The notes under the pieces: model-generated
Seen by the model: only the letters and a program-made list of their open reading frames with translations
What the model was told of the DNA's origin: nothing
The model's database searches: none
Position numbers and translations under genes: made by a program
Part shown: piece by piece, positions 21,895-35,600 of the stretch
Layout: each line of letters starts with the position of its first letter
Position numbering within the stretch: the first letter of the stretch is position 1
Source of the DNA: Opisthorchis felineus
Lineage: Eukaryota > Platyhelminthes > Trematoda > Opisthorchiida > Opisthorchiidae
Length of the DNA: 64,000 nt
Assembly: GCA_004794785.1 (NCBI GenBank)
Contig: SJOL01007155.1
Span: 396,732 to 460,731 of the forward strand
Direction: 5' to 3'

Positions 21895-24800
21895 ATTACG
21901 GATCTCCAGGTGTCCTTTTTCTATCAACGTCCTCAAGCTATACGCCAAATCTACATCCAGTGTGTCATCGGTGCAAATTTTTACGTAAACTATTCGCCAT
22001 ATTTTGCACAAGATTTCTTTTATATTCCATGTTCACAGTGGAAATGAATGTACTGACCGGCCTACATCGATTTCTGATATAACAGCTATCGAAGCTTGTC
22101 GTCTTGTCTCTGGGCATAGGCGTCGCTCAAGGGCTGCCAGAGTGCCAGCATTTTTAAACCGTCATCGGTTATTAGATTTTGCAGGAGTCGGATCTTACAG
22201 CATCTGCTAGGTCGAACCGTCGTCCTCACCTGCAACCTCGTAAATCACGTATTTTAAAAATATGCCCAGCTACTTCAACACAACGCCGTAAATCCACTTG
22301 AAAACGCATCGTACCAGCTTGCTTGGCGTTCACTTCGTCGCGATCTTGTTTCAGGTTGTGCTGTACTAGCCAGCGCTTACATTTGTCACTCAGATAACCA
22401 TGGTGCGAGAAGACCAGGAGGACCAAGCAGGATCAGTCCGCTCTATGGAGTGTTGTCGACACCTAAACGGCGTTCCATTCAATCTATCTTACACTCACAG
22501 CTTCATGCACCTTGGGGTCCACATAACACTTGGGTAGTTTTATAGTTAATCTGACTCCCACCACATCGGACTGATTATGGAAGTGCGGTTTTAAGTGTAA
22601 AAGTCGGTCGCTCCCAGAAGCACTGCCTGTTCACGAAAAGATGTTAGCACCCTACATGCACGCGTGTCAGTGCCCGTGAAATGCGGTCATTAGCTGTGCC
22701 GAGGGCTGTATCAATTGTTCGGGTTTTGTGAGGGCACGTAGCATGCGTAGCGGGTGACGCTCAATGTAGTCTGTCAACCTGAAAATCTCGTTCGACTACC
22801 CATCTACCAGGGCGCAACCCATGTCCACTTTGACAACTACGCGTGAACCTGCAATGCAGGAAGATAGATGATCATGTGGCACCCAACCCATGCGAAGCAA
22901 ATAGTGTCAAGTTTATTGAGTAGACACTGTGGCATCATATCCGCATACAGATCTTACGACTGCTTGTTAGTACATGTCGAATATATAAGTAAAGGGATGT
23001 AATGTTTTGTCAGTAAGCTGCTATACACTGGAAGCAAATCTTTGAAAAAAAGAGCCAACAAAGCCTGTTTCTGTTCCGAATTCTCCATAAACTAAGTCAC
23101 ATACATCATCTCAGCAATATTTCTCATGTAGTTAAAATGATACTTTCAGAGACATGCTGTAATTCGTCGTCAGGTTGGTGAGATGCTTCGGATTTAGAGT
23201 TACTTAATGAGGCATAACCGCCTACGGGATTGGCGTTCAGCTATGAAAGCTTTATGGGTGTGCCTCATCCTAACAAATCTGACGGTAGTGCACGTGAGGA
23301 GATAGTTATTTCAGAAAAAAATATGTAACCGTTTGATTGCAAGATTACTTGCATTACGAGAAGTGCAGTGCCACAAGATATGAGGTTTCAGGGAGAGAAT
23401 GATACACTGGCTTAAGCGCACTGAGCGGTCCACCATAAGTACTAGCATCTAAGAGTATCTATTTGTAACAAACTTAGCAATTTTGGCACATGTTGGTGTC
23501 TTGTACAACGGAAAACAACAGATATCAGCGAGACAATAAAAAGGTTTGACGAGAATCAGTCTTTCATATGTCCCAGCCTGTGCACATGGTGACGTAATGT
23601 GTAACAAGAATCTCCGCACGGCACACTGAGATTTTCATGGCCAGTCCGGTTTTGCGAATATTAATGAGGATTTAAAACGGTCGCATCGTCTAGGAAGTCA
23701 AAAGCAGGTGGAAACGAATCGGTAGATTTTTATACATATTAGTCACTTGCCCACAGAGTTGAAAGCATTCCCTTATATACTTTCGATTCTGACCGAGATT
23801 ACCACAGTTGTTAGGGACCAGAGACCATTCTGACTTTTAGCTAACATTTTTACTCACAATAAAATTATATTGCACACAGTTAATAAGAATGAACGTGTTT
23901 TTCGCTATGCAATTAAGGATTTTCCGCCAAAACAACTTGTTCTGGGCATAATAATCAATGCAGAAGTTTGTTTTTCGTGAAAGTTTTGGCTCTCAGTGAC
24001 CGAAAAATACCAGTAGCCTGGATGCAGAATTTTGGGCGTGCATTGAAGTTTTAACATTAAATTTGATGCACGTGGCTAGAAATACCGATATTCTGAATGA
24101 AGCTGAATAACTGGCGCATGATGAAAGTTGCTTCTCTGTCTGAGTTAGGCGGTTACATTCATCTCACTCTCGTCTAAACAGTCCTCGTCGTGCTGTCAGA
24201 ATTATGACACAGTCTAAAGTGGGTAAGAAAAAACTAGACTTTCCCACTAATAAGGGCTTATCAGCATCATATATCGCCGGCCTTATCGAGGTTTAATCTC
24301 GAGTTATCTGACAGGCGAAGTATATTGGGTGCGAGTAATGCTCTTGCCACACCAGACACATCTGACTTTTCAAGCTGGTGGAAGCAAATACGCTGATGCT
24401 CCAACGATGTGAGCTTGACTCTTTGAATGATGACCTAATTTTTATCTTGGATGAGCCGGTCGACCCATCTGTATGGCTGCGACAAGCAGTCAGATAAGTT
24501 TCAATAGCAGATACTATTAACAAATGTTACTTTAGTAACCAGTTTTATTGGTTGTACTAATTGTCTTCCGGCGCAAACTATTCTCCAAAAATGCACGAAG
24601 GCCGTTCACTCGTGACGTGCACATAGGGTTGGGGTACAGTTCCCACGGTAATCTAGACATATAGTTAGCGGTTTGATTTAATCTGCTGGTGTAGCGTCGT
24701 CATATCCGACATCCTGTAGTTTTGCAATGAAGGGCTTCAAGGAGGGCAAAGTGCATCCAATAACAGATTCAATCGATGGTTCCAACCTGGATCACAGTGC

Positions 24801-27800
24801 TATTTCGCACCGCGCCGTCTAGCTGAACCCATTCATGTACAGTAATGTCGCAACAAGATACGCGAGAACTGAGTCAATGAACTCTGAGTGCCTTAATAGA
24901 ATATCCTTCAACCTGAAATTTGTCTTTGAAAATCCAACTAGGTTGTCTTGCATGAGATCACCTCATTCGAGTAGTGGTTCGAACACTTGCATTCAGGAGG
25001 GGGTAATGCGACTTTCAAGTTTGCTAATGCATGTGTCCACATTTTGCAATCAGACGGTATGGCAAGAACGAGTGCAGCAACAACAGTGGATCAAAGTATA
25101 TGCCGACGTATACTTCATGATAAACGCACAGTAAATACGACTGGCTTTACATGCCATTCGGCGTAGAAAGGTAGGAGAAGTGAAGTAGTACAAAGGACAA
25201 GGTACAAGGATCAGGTACATGTTCAATCCCCTCATGAAGTTGTAATCTGCTTTCATTCACATTCCAATGTTGCACGGTCTTTGTGTACACATACGGTAAA
25301 TAAATTAAGGCTGTTGAACTCAGAGCTTAAATTATCAATCAGCGAAATGGCCGGGGGTACAAGAATTACTGTAGTGGGAATCAGTAACTTCCAGTCTTGG
25401 TGCAAAACGTCCTCGATGGATACCAAGTGCTGATAAAGTCTGCCATAACGCATTGTGTTTTAGGAAACGCAATCGCATGTGTTTCATGGAACGGCACTAT
25501 TCAAGTGCGCTTTTCACAAGAATGTCGTTCGTGTGAAACTGAATTGTCTTTATTCATAAAATCCAGCCACCAAGAAGCGATCAGAGGTTGAAACACATTT
25601 TCCGAATGAACTGTCTTGCAGCTAATGGCCTGAAATTGTCAACCGGGCTAACCTGCAGTTCGTCAGCTGGCCAATTGAAACCCGATATGTAGTAGACCGG
25701 TGATGTTGACACTTGGGTTTCACGCTGATATACGGAGGTGCGCTGTTCAGCATGCTAACTCATGCCACCTCCGTTCTGGTCAGCGTTTGGTCTCTAACTA
25801 AACCAACATAACCCCTCCACTTTGGTTTAGCTTACTGAGCTCTCGATTGTTTTGTTAGCGGTATATCAATCTATGCAGGCCATTCAGTTTGGGTTTCTCC
25901 TCATCAACAAATATCACATTTCCTTATTGAAGACATTAAGTAATACGTTGTACAGCTCGTCTGTATCTGTTATAGACGTCACGCACATAGCACTGTCAAT
26001 TTCAGGTTTTCTTGATTTACACGTGAATCAGAAAAAAACTTCCCACTATTTCTGTGCAAAGTTGTTGTCAGTTTCAGTACAGGTATATTTAGATGTTGCC
26101 TACAGAAGTAATCTTTTATCCCTCAAAAGCCTAGTGCTAGCCATTACGTTTTTAATTAGAAACTTGCATAAGATATCCTCTGTTCCTCGTGATCTCATTC
26201 CTCCTCTTACTGTTATCCAGCCCACCTAGTTTGATATTGATATTATCGGTGAACCCGATTGAATTCTAGTTAGCTGCCATATGCATTGCAAACATCCAGA
26301 TGAGGTTATGGGCATCAGCGCCAGTTTAGGTGTACCATCCGTGTGGTTGTGTACGGAGGTAATTTGTGGGACAGAAGCACAACCTGACCGAACCCATCAG
26401 ATTTTGTTCGTCACGTTGACTAAGTAGATCCATCTGACCCAGTTATCGATATCGCACGAATCTATGATTGATCTTATTTTCCCACCAATGTAGACAAAAC
26501 AAATTTGACATGACTGATAGGTCAATACAGTCCTTATGTGGTTTCGGGATCAGGCTAGGGTTGTTACCGTTCCGCAACCCAAAATAATAATTCTCACTAT
26601 AACTCAGTCTCCTTGCTTACAATCGGAAATTCGAAAGCAAGAGCATGTTTCTTCTGGGCTCCGTAAAGTATTTGAAATTTGCGCTGTATTATGGCCTCAT
26701 TACAGAAATACTCCTCGGGATACAGAGTGAGCGAATAAAGTGTTGGCATAGTTAACATTAAATATTCGTTATTGTTGGATTCCAGTACAGTTTGAAAAGG
26801 CTTGTTCAAAACTAACTATATGTTTAAGCCGAAAGAGGGATCCATTCGTTCAACAACAAGCTGACACTATTTCGAGGGGGAGGTGGAACACGAAAAACCC
26901 AAATCTGAAAAGGTCAACGGTATGCTTCTGAAGACAACTTTCGCGGGGCGCCAACCGCATCAAATTTGGTGCAGCAATTCAGGCGAAGTGGATGCATATG
27001 ACAGATAGCAGTTATGGCTGTCAGCCCTATGACGAAGTGGGAATACAGCACATTTTCTCTCATGAATGGAACTTCGAGAGTGACCTGAAAATGCGACTCC
27101 AACGTAGCGTTCCCTCCCTTGATGAACACACACGTTCTGCATCGAAAGAACGCAGTTCTAGTTACATCCGAATGCTTAAGACAGCTTTCTAGATTATCAG
27201 AAGTAATCTTGGAATTAACGTCACGGATTAGATAGATTACCATGGCTATTCGCGACCGAGACATGCTAATGCTGCTTGATGAATTCGGATGAGAACCAGA
27301 ATAAGATAATTCCCTGAAAAAAAATAACAACAGCTCACTGAACCATGGAATACCGTTCGCTGCTTCATTCTGTGTACTAAGCCTAGTAAGCTTCTGCCTG
27401 TAATGAAACTGCATCAGGTTTGAACGAACAGTCCTGGCTTAACTAACCTACATAGCAGGCAAAGTCTAGCTTGCTACTATAGTCTTGTGTGTTATGGCAC
27501 CAAACGCTTAACGTGAGAAACAACTAAATCTCTGTATCAGTAGAATGGGTTATTCTTCTTGAAGAGTGAAGCATCTATTGCGTAAACCATAATATGCGCA
27601 ATGTTCCCTCCGTGGATCGCAATGCAGGCGGATTTCACGCTGCCTAAACCGTTCGACAGAAGGGAGTTCATGCTTTATATGTTTCCTCATAGATGGAGAA
27701 CTTCATCAAATCCTCCTTAAAACACCTTTAACTCCACTTCAAAACAAGATCTAATATCAGGAGCAGTGCCGCGTTTTTAAGTGGCTGTTGCACTAGTATA

Positions 27801-30800
27801 ATATCTGGATAACCGCACGAAATGCGGTCAAACTAGCAAGTTAAGTCAATCACAGGAACAGCTGGGACGTAGCTAAACTCTCCTGGACCGTTTTCTGAGA
27901 TAAATTATACCATGGTCACATTCAGTGTGAAGTCGTTTTCACTGCCAGTATCCTGAGAAGCTACTCGACCAGTATCACTGAAGGACGTAACTTGAAAAAA
28001 AAAACGATTTGACTACGCCGGCCTTGTCTGGATGATATCCACTGCTCGGAAGAACTACAAAATGGTCAATTATTTGAAACATTACCCAGGAGCAGAATAT
28101 CCTGTAGGAAACAACTAGTTCAATGAAACTTAGAAGGATGAAAGTTATTAAGGGTTCCGTTTCGGAAAACAGCGTGGAAAAATACATCACTTTAAAGCGG
28201 CGGTTGTTTGAAGCTCCCGAAACTACTTTATTCTAATTAATTGATAGACCGCAGCAACTATAAGGTCAATAGTATTATAAGAGAAGGGGCGCTTACATTT
28301 TCAACTCAGTATCTACATCAAAATTAAGGGTTGGGAAGAGAGGTTCGTCGGATTGATGAGTAGTATCAGACTTCTTAGCACAAAAGAGAACCAACATGCA
28401 AACTAGGTAGAAAACATGGAATAACAAAGGTCCACTGAGGGCCTAAAGCACTAGCAGAAACAACACGGTACGAGAATGCAGCACTGTGCTTAAGCTTATC
28501 AAGCCACTTAGAGGACAACATGCTTTGTCTACATTTGGCCTCACTACAGATTTGGTTCAATCAAACTCCAATGAGTAAAGGCTTGTTCTTTGTGAGCCTT
28601 CTGCCTGACTGATTAAACATTACATAGGTGGCACTAAACAAATGCCACCTGGCTGTCTTGAATGGCAAAGTTTGTAGTCTCGAGGGATTTCTTGTTCCCT
28701 GAGGAACGTTTTGCTCAAATGAGAGGCTTATGACGTATTCTTGCAATATAACATGTGAAAGTCTCTTCTTTCAGACGAAATATAGACTCAGAAGGTATAT
28801 ATGCATAAGTGCATAAAGTTTATTTGCGCAACTATTTAGCTAAGTACAAAATCGATACATGGGTGAAGTAGGACTGTAGATTTTAACAACACTGTGCAGC
28901 CGTCATTAACACAGGCATTTTGGCCATTGCGAAGGTGGTGTACAAATTCACTAGCTTTTGGACGGTTATCTGTTCCATCTACAGGGATTTCTACTTAGAA
29001 CCCTGCTGTGCGAGTCCATCGTCGTAGGTTGCTGCCCGCTGACAGCTGAGATTTACTTGTAAAACAGAGGCTGACTAATGGCTTTGAGTTAGTAACATCT
29101 TATTTGGAGTTGGATACAAAAGTTTCTGAAAAACTAGGCTTTTATTAGCCCAGTCCGAAGTTTTGGTAGAGAATGCAGGGTATCCCGCGAAATGATTACC
29201 ACAGAGAGTGATTTGCGGATTTCTGCTACCTTAACAGTGCATCCATCCACTGACTTAAAACTAGCCAGTGAAATAAACGCATGGAATGCAAAGACCGGTA
29301 TGATATTTGGCCGCATTATGAGACATAACTGAAGGTTGCTCACAGAAACCACGAAGGCACTATATCAGGCGGTCTTCAGTAGTGTTTGTCGCGGCATCCT
29401 GAACAATATGCAAATGACAGGCTATGGTTCTGGATCGATTTCATTTACATTGTCTCCAGAAAAAAAGAACCAAACGATTCAGACATTTTTCAGAGTAAAA
29501 AATGTGCTGGAGTCTAATACGGTCTGATGTGAGACCAAATTAGCTAGTCGGGCTACCCTAAATGTACGACCGAAACAGACATCTCAAAATAATTGTCCAT
29601 GGTCAGCTGTTGTAATCTCGTTTGCCCTAAACTGCGCTATCGATAAAGCGCTTAGCTTGAGAAAGTGTTATTTCCTTCGTCCCATCACGCGAGAAAAGAT
29701 TATTCGACAGAAGGGCCTGTAGAACGGTTATCCACACATGCGTGAGAAACCCTCAAACACGGGACTTCTGGGTGCTGTAAAACAATGAAGTTTATCAGAG
29801 GAAATCAACCTTCCAGATGCAGTTTCGATCATACGGGCTTGAGCAACATGCGGACGCAAAAGCCTTGCTGGAATCCATCTTGTAGAGCGTCAGCGTATTC
29901 ACCGGCCCACCCACTAATGATAAACGAGTAACACCAAGACACTGAGTACCTAATCAGTACCTACCTGACACTGTCAAGCGAAAGATAACAAAATAATTGG
30001 CTGTAGGACTACCAGATTATCGTCAGGTTGTCCATTGCAGTGAATGAGAGGCTAAAAAACTGGTTTTCAATACAACATACAATAGAATGTGCGCTAATAC
30101 GCCTTAACATAAAAGGAAAGGGCGAATGCTACTTTCACCTAAATGCCCTGGTACTTTGGTGTTGTTTTTCATTGTTAGCTGTCAGGTTTGGCCTGGCCGA
30201 CAGCTTGCAACAGACTTCTGCATGTTCGATCTCCTACCTTGTTCTCGTGCCCACGTCGGCACCAGAGGCTTGCATGCAGCATCATGTTCCGCTCCACGCA
30301 AACCGTCTGCGATTCTGCTGGTGTGTCCAATGATTTGACCTCTGATAACCCACCATTTGTATTTCAATCCTGAATCTTTTCTACTCAACTGTGTATTTAT
30401 TGATTATATACTACCACTTCTCAAACGGGATAAGTTTCGAAGTACTTTTGATTGAGACAGAGTAATGTTGTTCCATTAAAGAACAAATATATTTCTAGCT
30501 TACGTGTTTGATATTCAAACAGCTAATCATTTCCGTGCATTCATTTTGGATTGCTTTCGTTTTTTTAAATAAAAAACGTAATCGGTTTCTCCCTAATCCC
30601 ATAGCGGATAAGGCCCTATCACTAACTAGAGAGGCAAGCTGGTTTCTTGCAAGATTAAACGGGATTATCCGAACGAGTCTGTCAGAAATTTCAAATTTTC
30701 CCAAAGCGCAGAATTACGGAACAGCTTTTTCTATCCATAGGACGGTCAGACTTGCATGGATTTCTGTTCAGCAGAGAGAAAACTTTTTTATGTAGGAAAA

Positions 30801-32489
30801 CATTGCTTTTAGGGTTATAAGATATATACTATTCCAACGCATCCAAATTGTGATCTAACGTTCAAGTAAAATTTTTGTCATGTGCAACACAAGTAGCCTG
30901 ATGGTTGCATAAGTTTATTGTAAATGGCTGATTTCTGATAAGTCTAGCTAGCACGGGTACATTATATAGATCTTCAAAAACCGACTTGTACTTGGTAAAA
31001 CGTAGTTGTCGAAATTTGTACAAATTCTGAGTACGAGTGAACAGTGAGAATTACTTTTCCGATCCTCGAGAGGGACCTGGTAACTTTAATCAAGAATTCA
31101 CCCGGCATGTTAAGTCCGTCAGTGCTGAAAAAGCGAGACACACTGTACAGTTGATTCACACTTACTGGGAATTATCAGCAGTGCACATCTTACGAATCTC
31201 CGGTTGGCAGCTGAGGATTGATCAACAGTTTGACGAACCCCTACTGAGACAAGATACAGTGCCGGTCATCCTTATTTAACGAAATGCACATCCCATGGCT
31301 TTGCATCATAGACTGACTACTCAAGGAATGAAATCCCCAATGAAATCTCAAAGTCTCCTCAAAATGTCCTCGAACACATCAAATTAATTTTATTCGAAGA
31401 CTTCAACTCAGATCGCTTGCGCAGGTGCTGACAAACCTTGATTCTTAAGAATAAAACATGAAGTACCCTTGAAAATACTGCATGGCTTCGTTGCTTTATA
31501 TAAGTTTTCACCGGAACAGCCGATTGACCATTTTACCCTGAATGCCGAACTTAGAGCAACAAAAAAGTAGCGGATCAAATCACCTGGCAGTCGGTGCATA
31601 AGATGGCTTTCTAAACCAAGAAGGAAAAACACTGATCTGTCTGCTTCGTCAGTGTTACTGCCATAGCTAAAACAGTCCGGTATCCAAGTTGCTAAGAGAT
31701 CTATCAGTTTCAGAACAAGCCCAAACATCCGAAAGGCAATTCACTCCACGGCTACTAAGATTGTGGGGTTTTGTGACGTATTGAAACTAAGGTCATCAAA
31801 CAACAGTGGCCAAGTTTGTTCACGGCGAGATGGCCACAGGAGTTTGAAAATCAGTAGTTTCGAATTAAAGCTACCTATTTAACTCTTGCTTGTCTTAGGT
31901 GGTTACCGAGAGTATGAACAACGGCTAGATGGGCAGAAGAGCGGTTATTGTCATAGCTACCTTAGGCGAGGGGTTTACTGCCTTATATTTAGTTGTGGGT
32001 CATTTGAGATGAAAAAAACATGGTTGATGCTTGTCAGTTGTGTGCAATCCCTTGATCCGTTGTTATCATGTGTGGTATCTTCAGAATGTGCTCAGAACTA
32101 GCTTCCATCCGCAAGGGCAATTTGTTCCCAGGACTTTCATAATAGTTCAATAGAAAAGAGTTGGTGAAAGGTCCTCCCCAATGTGAGAGGCCTTCCAGGA
32201 GTAAACTCTTTAGTCAATATTATGTATTACTGCGAGACATCTGGTGCAGTTAAACCAAATGAAACCGCTTTGGTCCAAGCCGTTTGTCGCAAATCAGATG
32301 TGGCAGGCGACAGATCGGTTTAAATTTACCATTCTTTCCAAAAGGAACTACCCCACTGGGAAAATAGCTTTCTATCATGGTACGAAATCTTCTCTATTGC
32401 ATAAAAATGTGTATACGCCGGAAAGCCCCCGAAACTGTTTCTAGCTGATAAAGAAGAGAAGGTAACCTACCTAGTTTGGTTTTTACGGG
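21895..32489. other. No gene recognised
   Basis: About 10.6 kb. The longest open frames are 166 codons (26914-27414, minus) and 125 codons (25852-26229, plus), with no recognisable domain. At 22.2-22.4 kb the minus strand has a 66-codon frame of coding-like composition that I cannot identify. A 9-bp inverted repeat lies at 25732-25774. No tRNA, rRNA or further hammerhead was found by eye. Confidence 0.5.
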
Positions 32490-32608
32490 GGACTAAACTG
32501 AATCTCTCGTTTGTGATATTCTCCAACTGAGTGTGCTGCACAAAGGCCGCCTCATGTTTCAGTTGGTACGATATTTGAGATATCGCAGCAAACTTGTGAG
32601 TAGTTTCC
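32490..32608 (+). mobile_element. Fragment of hammerhead-family repeat (ribozyme deleted)
   Basis: Contains GTGCTGCACAAAGGCCGCCT (about 32532-32551), shared with 50.4 kb and, diverged, with 62.1 kb, preceded by a CTGAATCTCTCG block shared in reverse with 49.4 kb. It then jumps directly to the end block AACTTGTGAGTAGTTT. The ribozyme segment lying between these blocks in the other copies is missing, so this is an internally deleted copy. Confidence 0.7.
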
Positions 32609-35600
32609 TTAATGTAACCTACTTAGCCTTTTATGACCAATGGACCGATTTTAGACTCTCACTCGAGGCTCATTCCTATATTCTCAAATTTTTCCTAAGT
32701 CAGCGTCCAGTGCTTATCGGAAAAAACCGTGCGTTGATGTACTATTGCCAGTGACTTGATATGGACACTGGCATTTCATCTTGCACCTAAAAGTGTTACT
32801 CCAAATGATTTGAAATGGAATGATGAAAGTAAAGTGTCTTTCAACTGTTGAATTGGGCTTTAGAATACACGCACGGAATGGGCATCTTGAAAATGCAAAC
32901 AATTTTGTGCAACGCACAGTTCAAAAACAAGCAACAATGAAAAATTGTTGCATTCATTAAATTCTGTCCCATCCAACTATGGTAACAGAAATGAAAAGTG
33001 TGTGACTGTATCAATCAGTATTTTTAGTTCCATACAAGATGAACTAAGAACCTTCCGATTCTTACTAACTTCTGTGTCAAAATCTATCACCATAAAAGTG
33101 CACATAAGGACCCTCAGATGTGTTAGAATAGCAGTATATTATATCACGCCTAATTACCAAAGGGCTAACGCTAACCCCGAATGACAGTGTGCGCTAATTT
33201 ACGTAATTCACTAGAATTAACCGGAAAATAAGTGGCAAATTGTGTGCGAATTGTACGCCACAAGTGAAGTGCCCTTTAAAGTTGTCGTTTTGGCGTCTGA
33301 CAGACTATTAAATGATCAGAACAGCCGTTCGTGCGGAACTAAAATTTGTGCTTTCCAAAGACCACCTTCAACTGTCTACGCCAGTAAAGTTATGGTGACG
33401 TTTGACACACAGGAAAACAGAACGAACATATATGTATATGTATAAAGGTTTTGAGCAAAATACGTTCCGTAGTAGAATACTTTTTGATCAAGTAAACAAA
33501 CGGAATACCATACTGAAGAATATAACTCACGGTGAATTAAAAAGAGATGACTTTTTCAAGCTTGTTGAGTACAATATATAGGTGGGTTATAGGTGGGTTA
33601 GCCTTCGTGACGAAATGTGATAACTTGTCGCAACGCCCTGGTAATAAGCTAAGGGAATAAGGACCATCAACTGCATAAACCTGCGAAGTGAGCCTAGTCA
33701 TTGATCAAGGGGATCAGAGAAACCAAGATGTACTTACCGAAACTGTTTAGAACAGATTTCTCAGTTTTTATTATAAAAGAGGATCATTATGGCACATCTG
33801 GCGAACAGTGAACTGTGCCGAATTACAAAAGCACTATAGTATCGTAAATATGTCTGCCCCCGAGTAAGCCTTAGCGAGATAGATGAGGTCTGTTTGGTAA
33901 AGGTCATAGTGCATTATTGTGTGTCCACAGTGGGAGATCATACTAGAATCAAATCAGCACTGCAGAAAATGAACTGATAACTGATCAATCATCATATAGT
34001 AGGAGAATTCAACAAGTTGCTGAGCGATTGAGGCGTGGTGTGAAGAGAGACGTATAAGACTGCTAGGAATATCATAGTTATGTTTCCTGAAAATCTGATG
34101 GCAGTAAGACCGAGAAGATCGGTTTCATAAATGAATGTTAACTTTACTGCTCATCAACGTTTTGTTGATTTTCAACGGGAGTTCATGGAGTTATAGTTAT
34201 TCTTCCCTTTGTTGCTCTCAGTGACACTGTACATTTGACCTCCCAATTTCCCTCTCATGAATAGTTACGTGCACATAAACATTCAAGATAATACACTCTT
34301 TTTCGCAAAGACGTTCCGTTCCGAAAGAAACGAATCTATCATTTTTACAATTGTTCTCCTCTGGAGAGACTCACATCAATCCAGGCGTTTTTTCGATGGT
34401 ATTTTTGCCAAAGACACAGATTCCTCCGGCTAGTTTCCAGGTCTGTTAAATGACAAACAGGTTATGTTCAGATGTCATTGGCTTATAGTAAGTTAGGGGG
34501 ACACCAGAAGCCACCTAAAAATCTCTCGGGCGCAGAATAAAACCAGGGTTGCTTCAGGTTCTCAATCACATCCAATAAAATAACGAGGCTCAAGATACTG
34601 AGGTTCCGGAATAATAAGTCTGTCAAGATGACCGTCAGAAATGTTTTCCGGGTAGCAGGTTGAACTTAAATTAGTTGCTTTTAGAGGTCTTTGGTTCCTG
34701 ATTGCTATTATACCAATCGATATCATTTTGAGAACGTCAAAGTCATTGTCTACCCTGATGCCGCTAATATAATGCTTTATATCAGATGAAAGGAACATTC
34801 CTGACAAATCTGGAAACATTCATAGTTGTGCACCGATGAGGGCCTCTTGTACTAGGGTGACGAGAACTTTTCCCCTCTAAGATAAGCCCAGCAAAATAAC
34901 CGCATAATAACTGGTCAACATTAGGTTCATGTTGATGACCACGTTATGAGGACTCGGGATTTCACTGACTGCAGTGGTTTTTAGATGATCGTCGGCAGAA
35001 TCTTGTAGATTACAAAGGATGTCAAGTTTTTTATTTTAACTCTATTTGGGCTGCAAAAAATCCTAATTTCTGCTGCTGCTTATCTGACGCTCCGCTGTGT
35101 ATGGTTAACGTAACACTGTGGTTTTTATATGCTTTTCATTGTTTGGTATATTGCCAAATGTTTCAGCAAAACAGTTTGTTATTAGTGAGACCGTTGTCTG
35201 AAACCGTTCTAGTAGTGGAGGATCCACGAAATACTGTATGACAGAGAGAAAAACAAGACATATAAATCTGTTTGACTCAAGTTTCCGATCGACAGCGGTA
35301 AAAGTAGCTTGAGCAAATAAAGTCAACTAATTGGAGGATAATCGAGTTAGCTCACAAAACTGAGTCAACATCCGTAAACCTTTAGAAGCCGTTCATGTTC
35401 ATCCTTGTGGAAGGCGACATCTTGCATTTTACAAAACTGACAGGAGAAAAATACTAGTGCGGCCAACGATAGCTCTCACTCAGTTCAGTTTACAAATTCG
35501 AATGAGCTACGAAACCGCATAGCTATAAAAATCCCTGAAATAAATATTATTTGGACATCATTATAGGGAATCAGAAACTGCTGAGATGAACCTCTACAGG

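Noticed and set aside
21778..22011. 77-codon minus-strand frame at 21.8 kb as a gene
   Set aside because: Its C-terminal half is the antisense translation of the hammerhead and its flanks; similar peptides would arise from any copy of this repeat.
26914..27414. 166-codon minus-strand open frame as a gene
   Set aside because: It is the longest frame in the window but has no recognisable domain or exon signals, and its length is within chance expectation.
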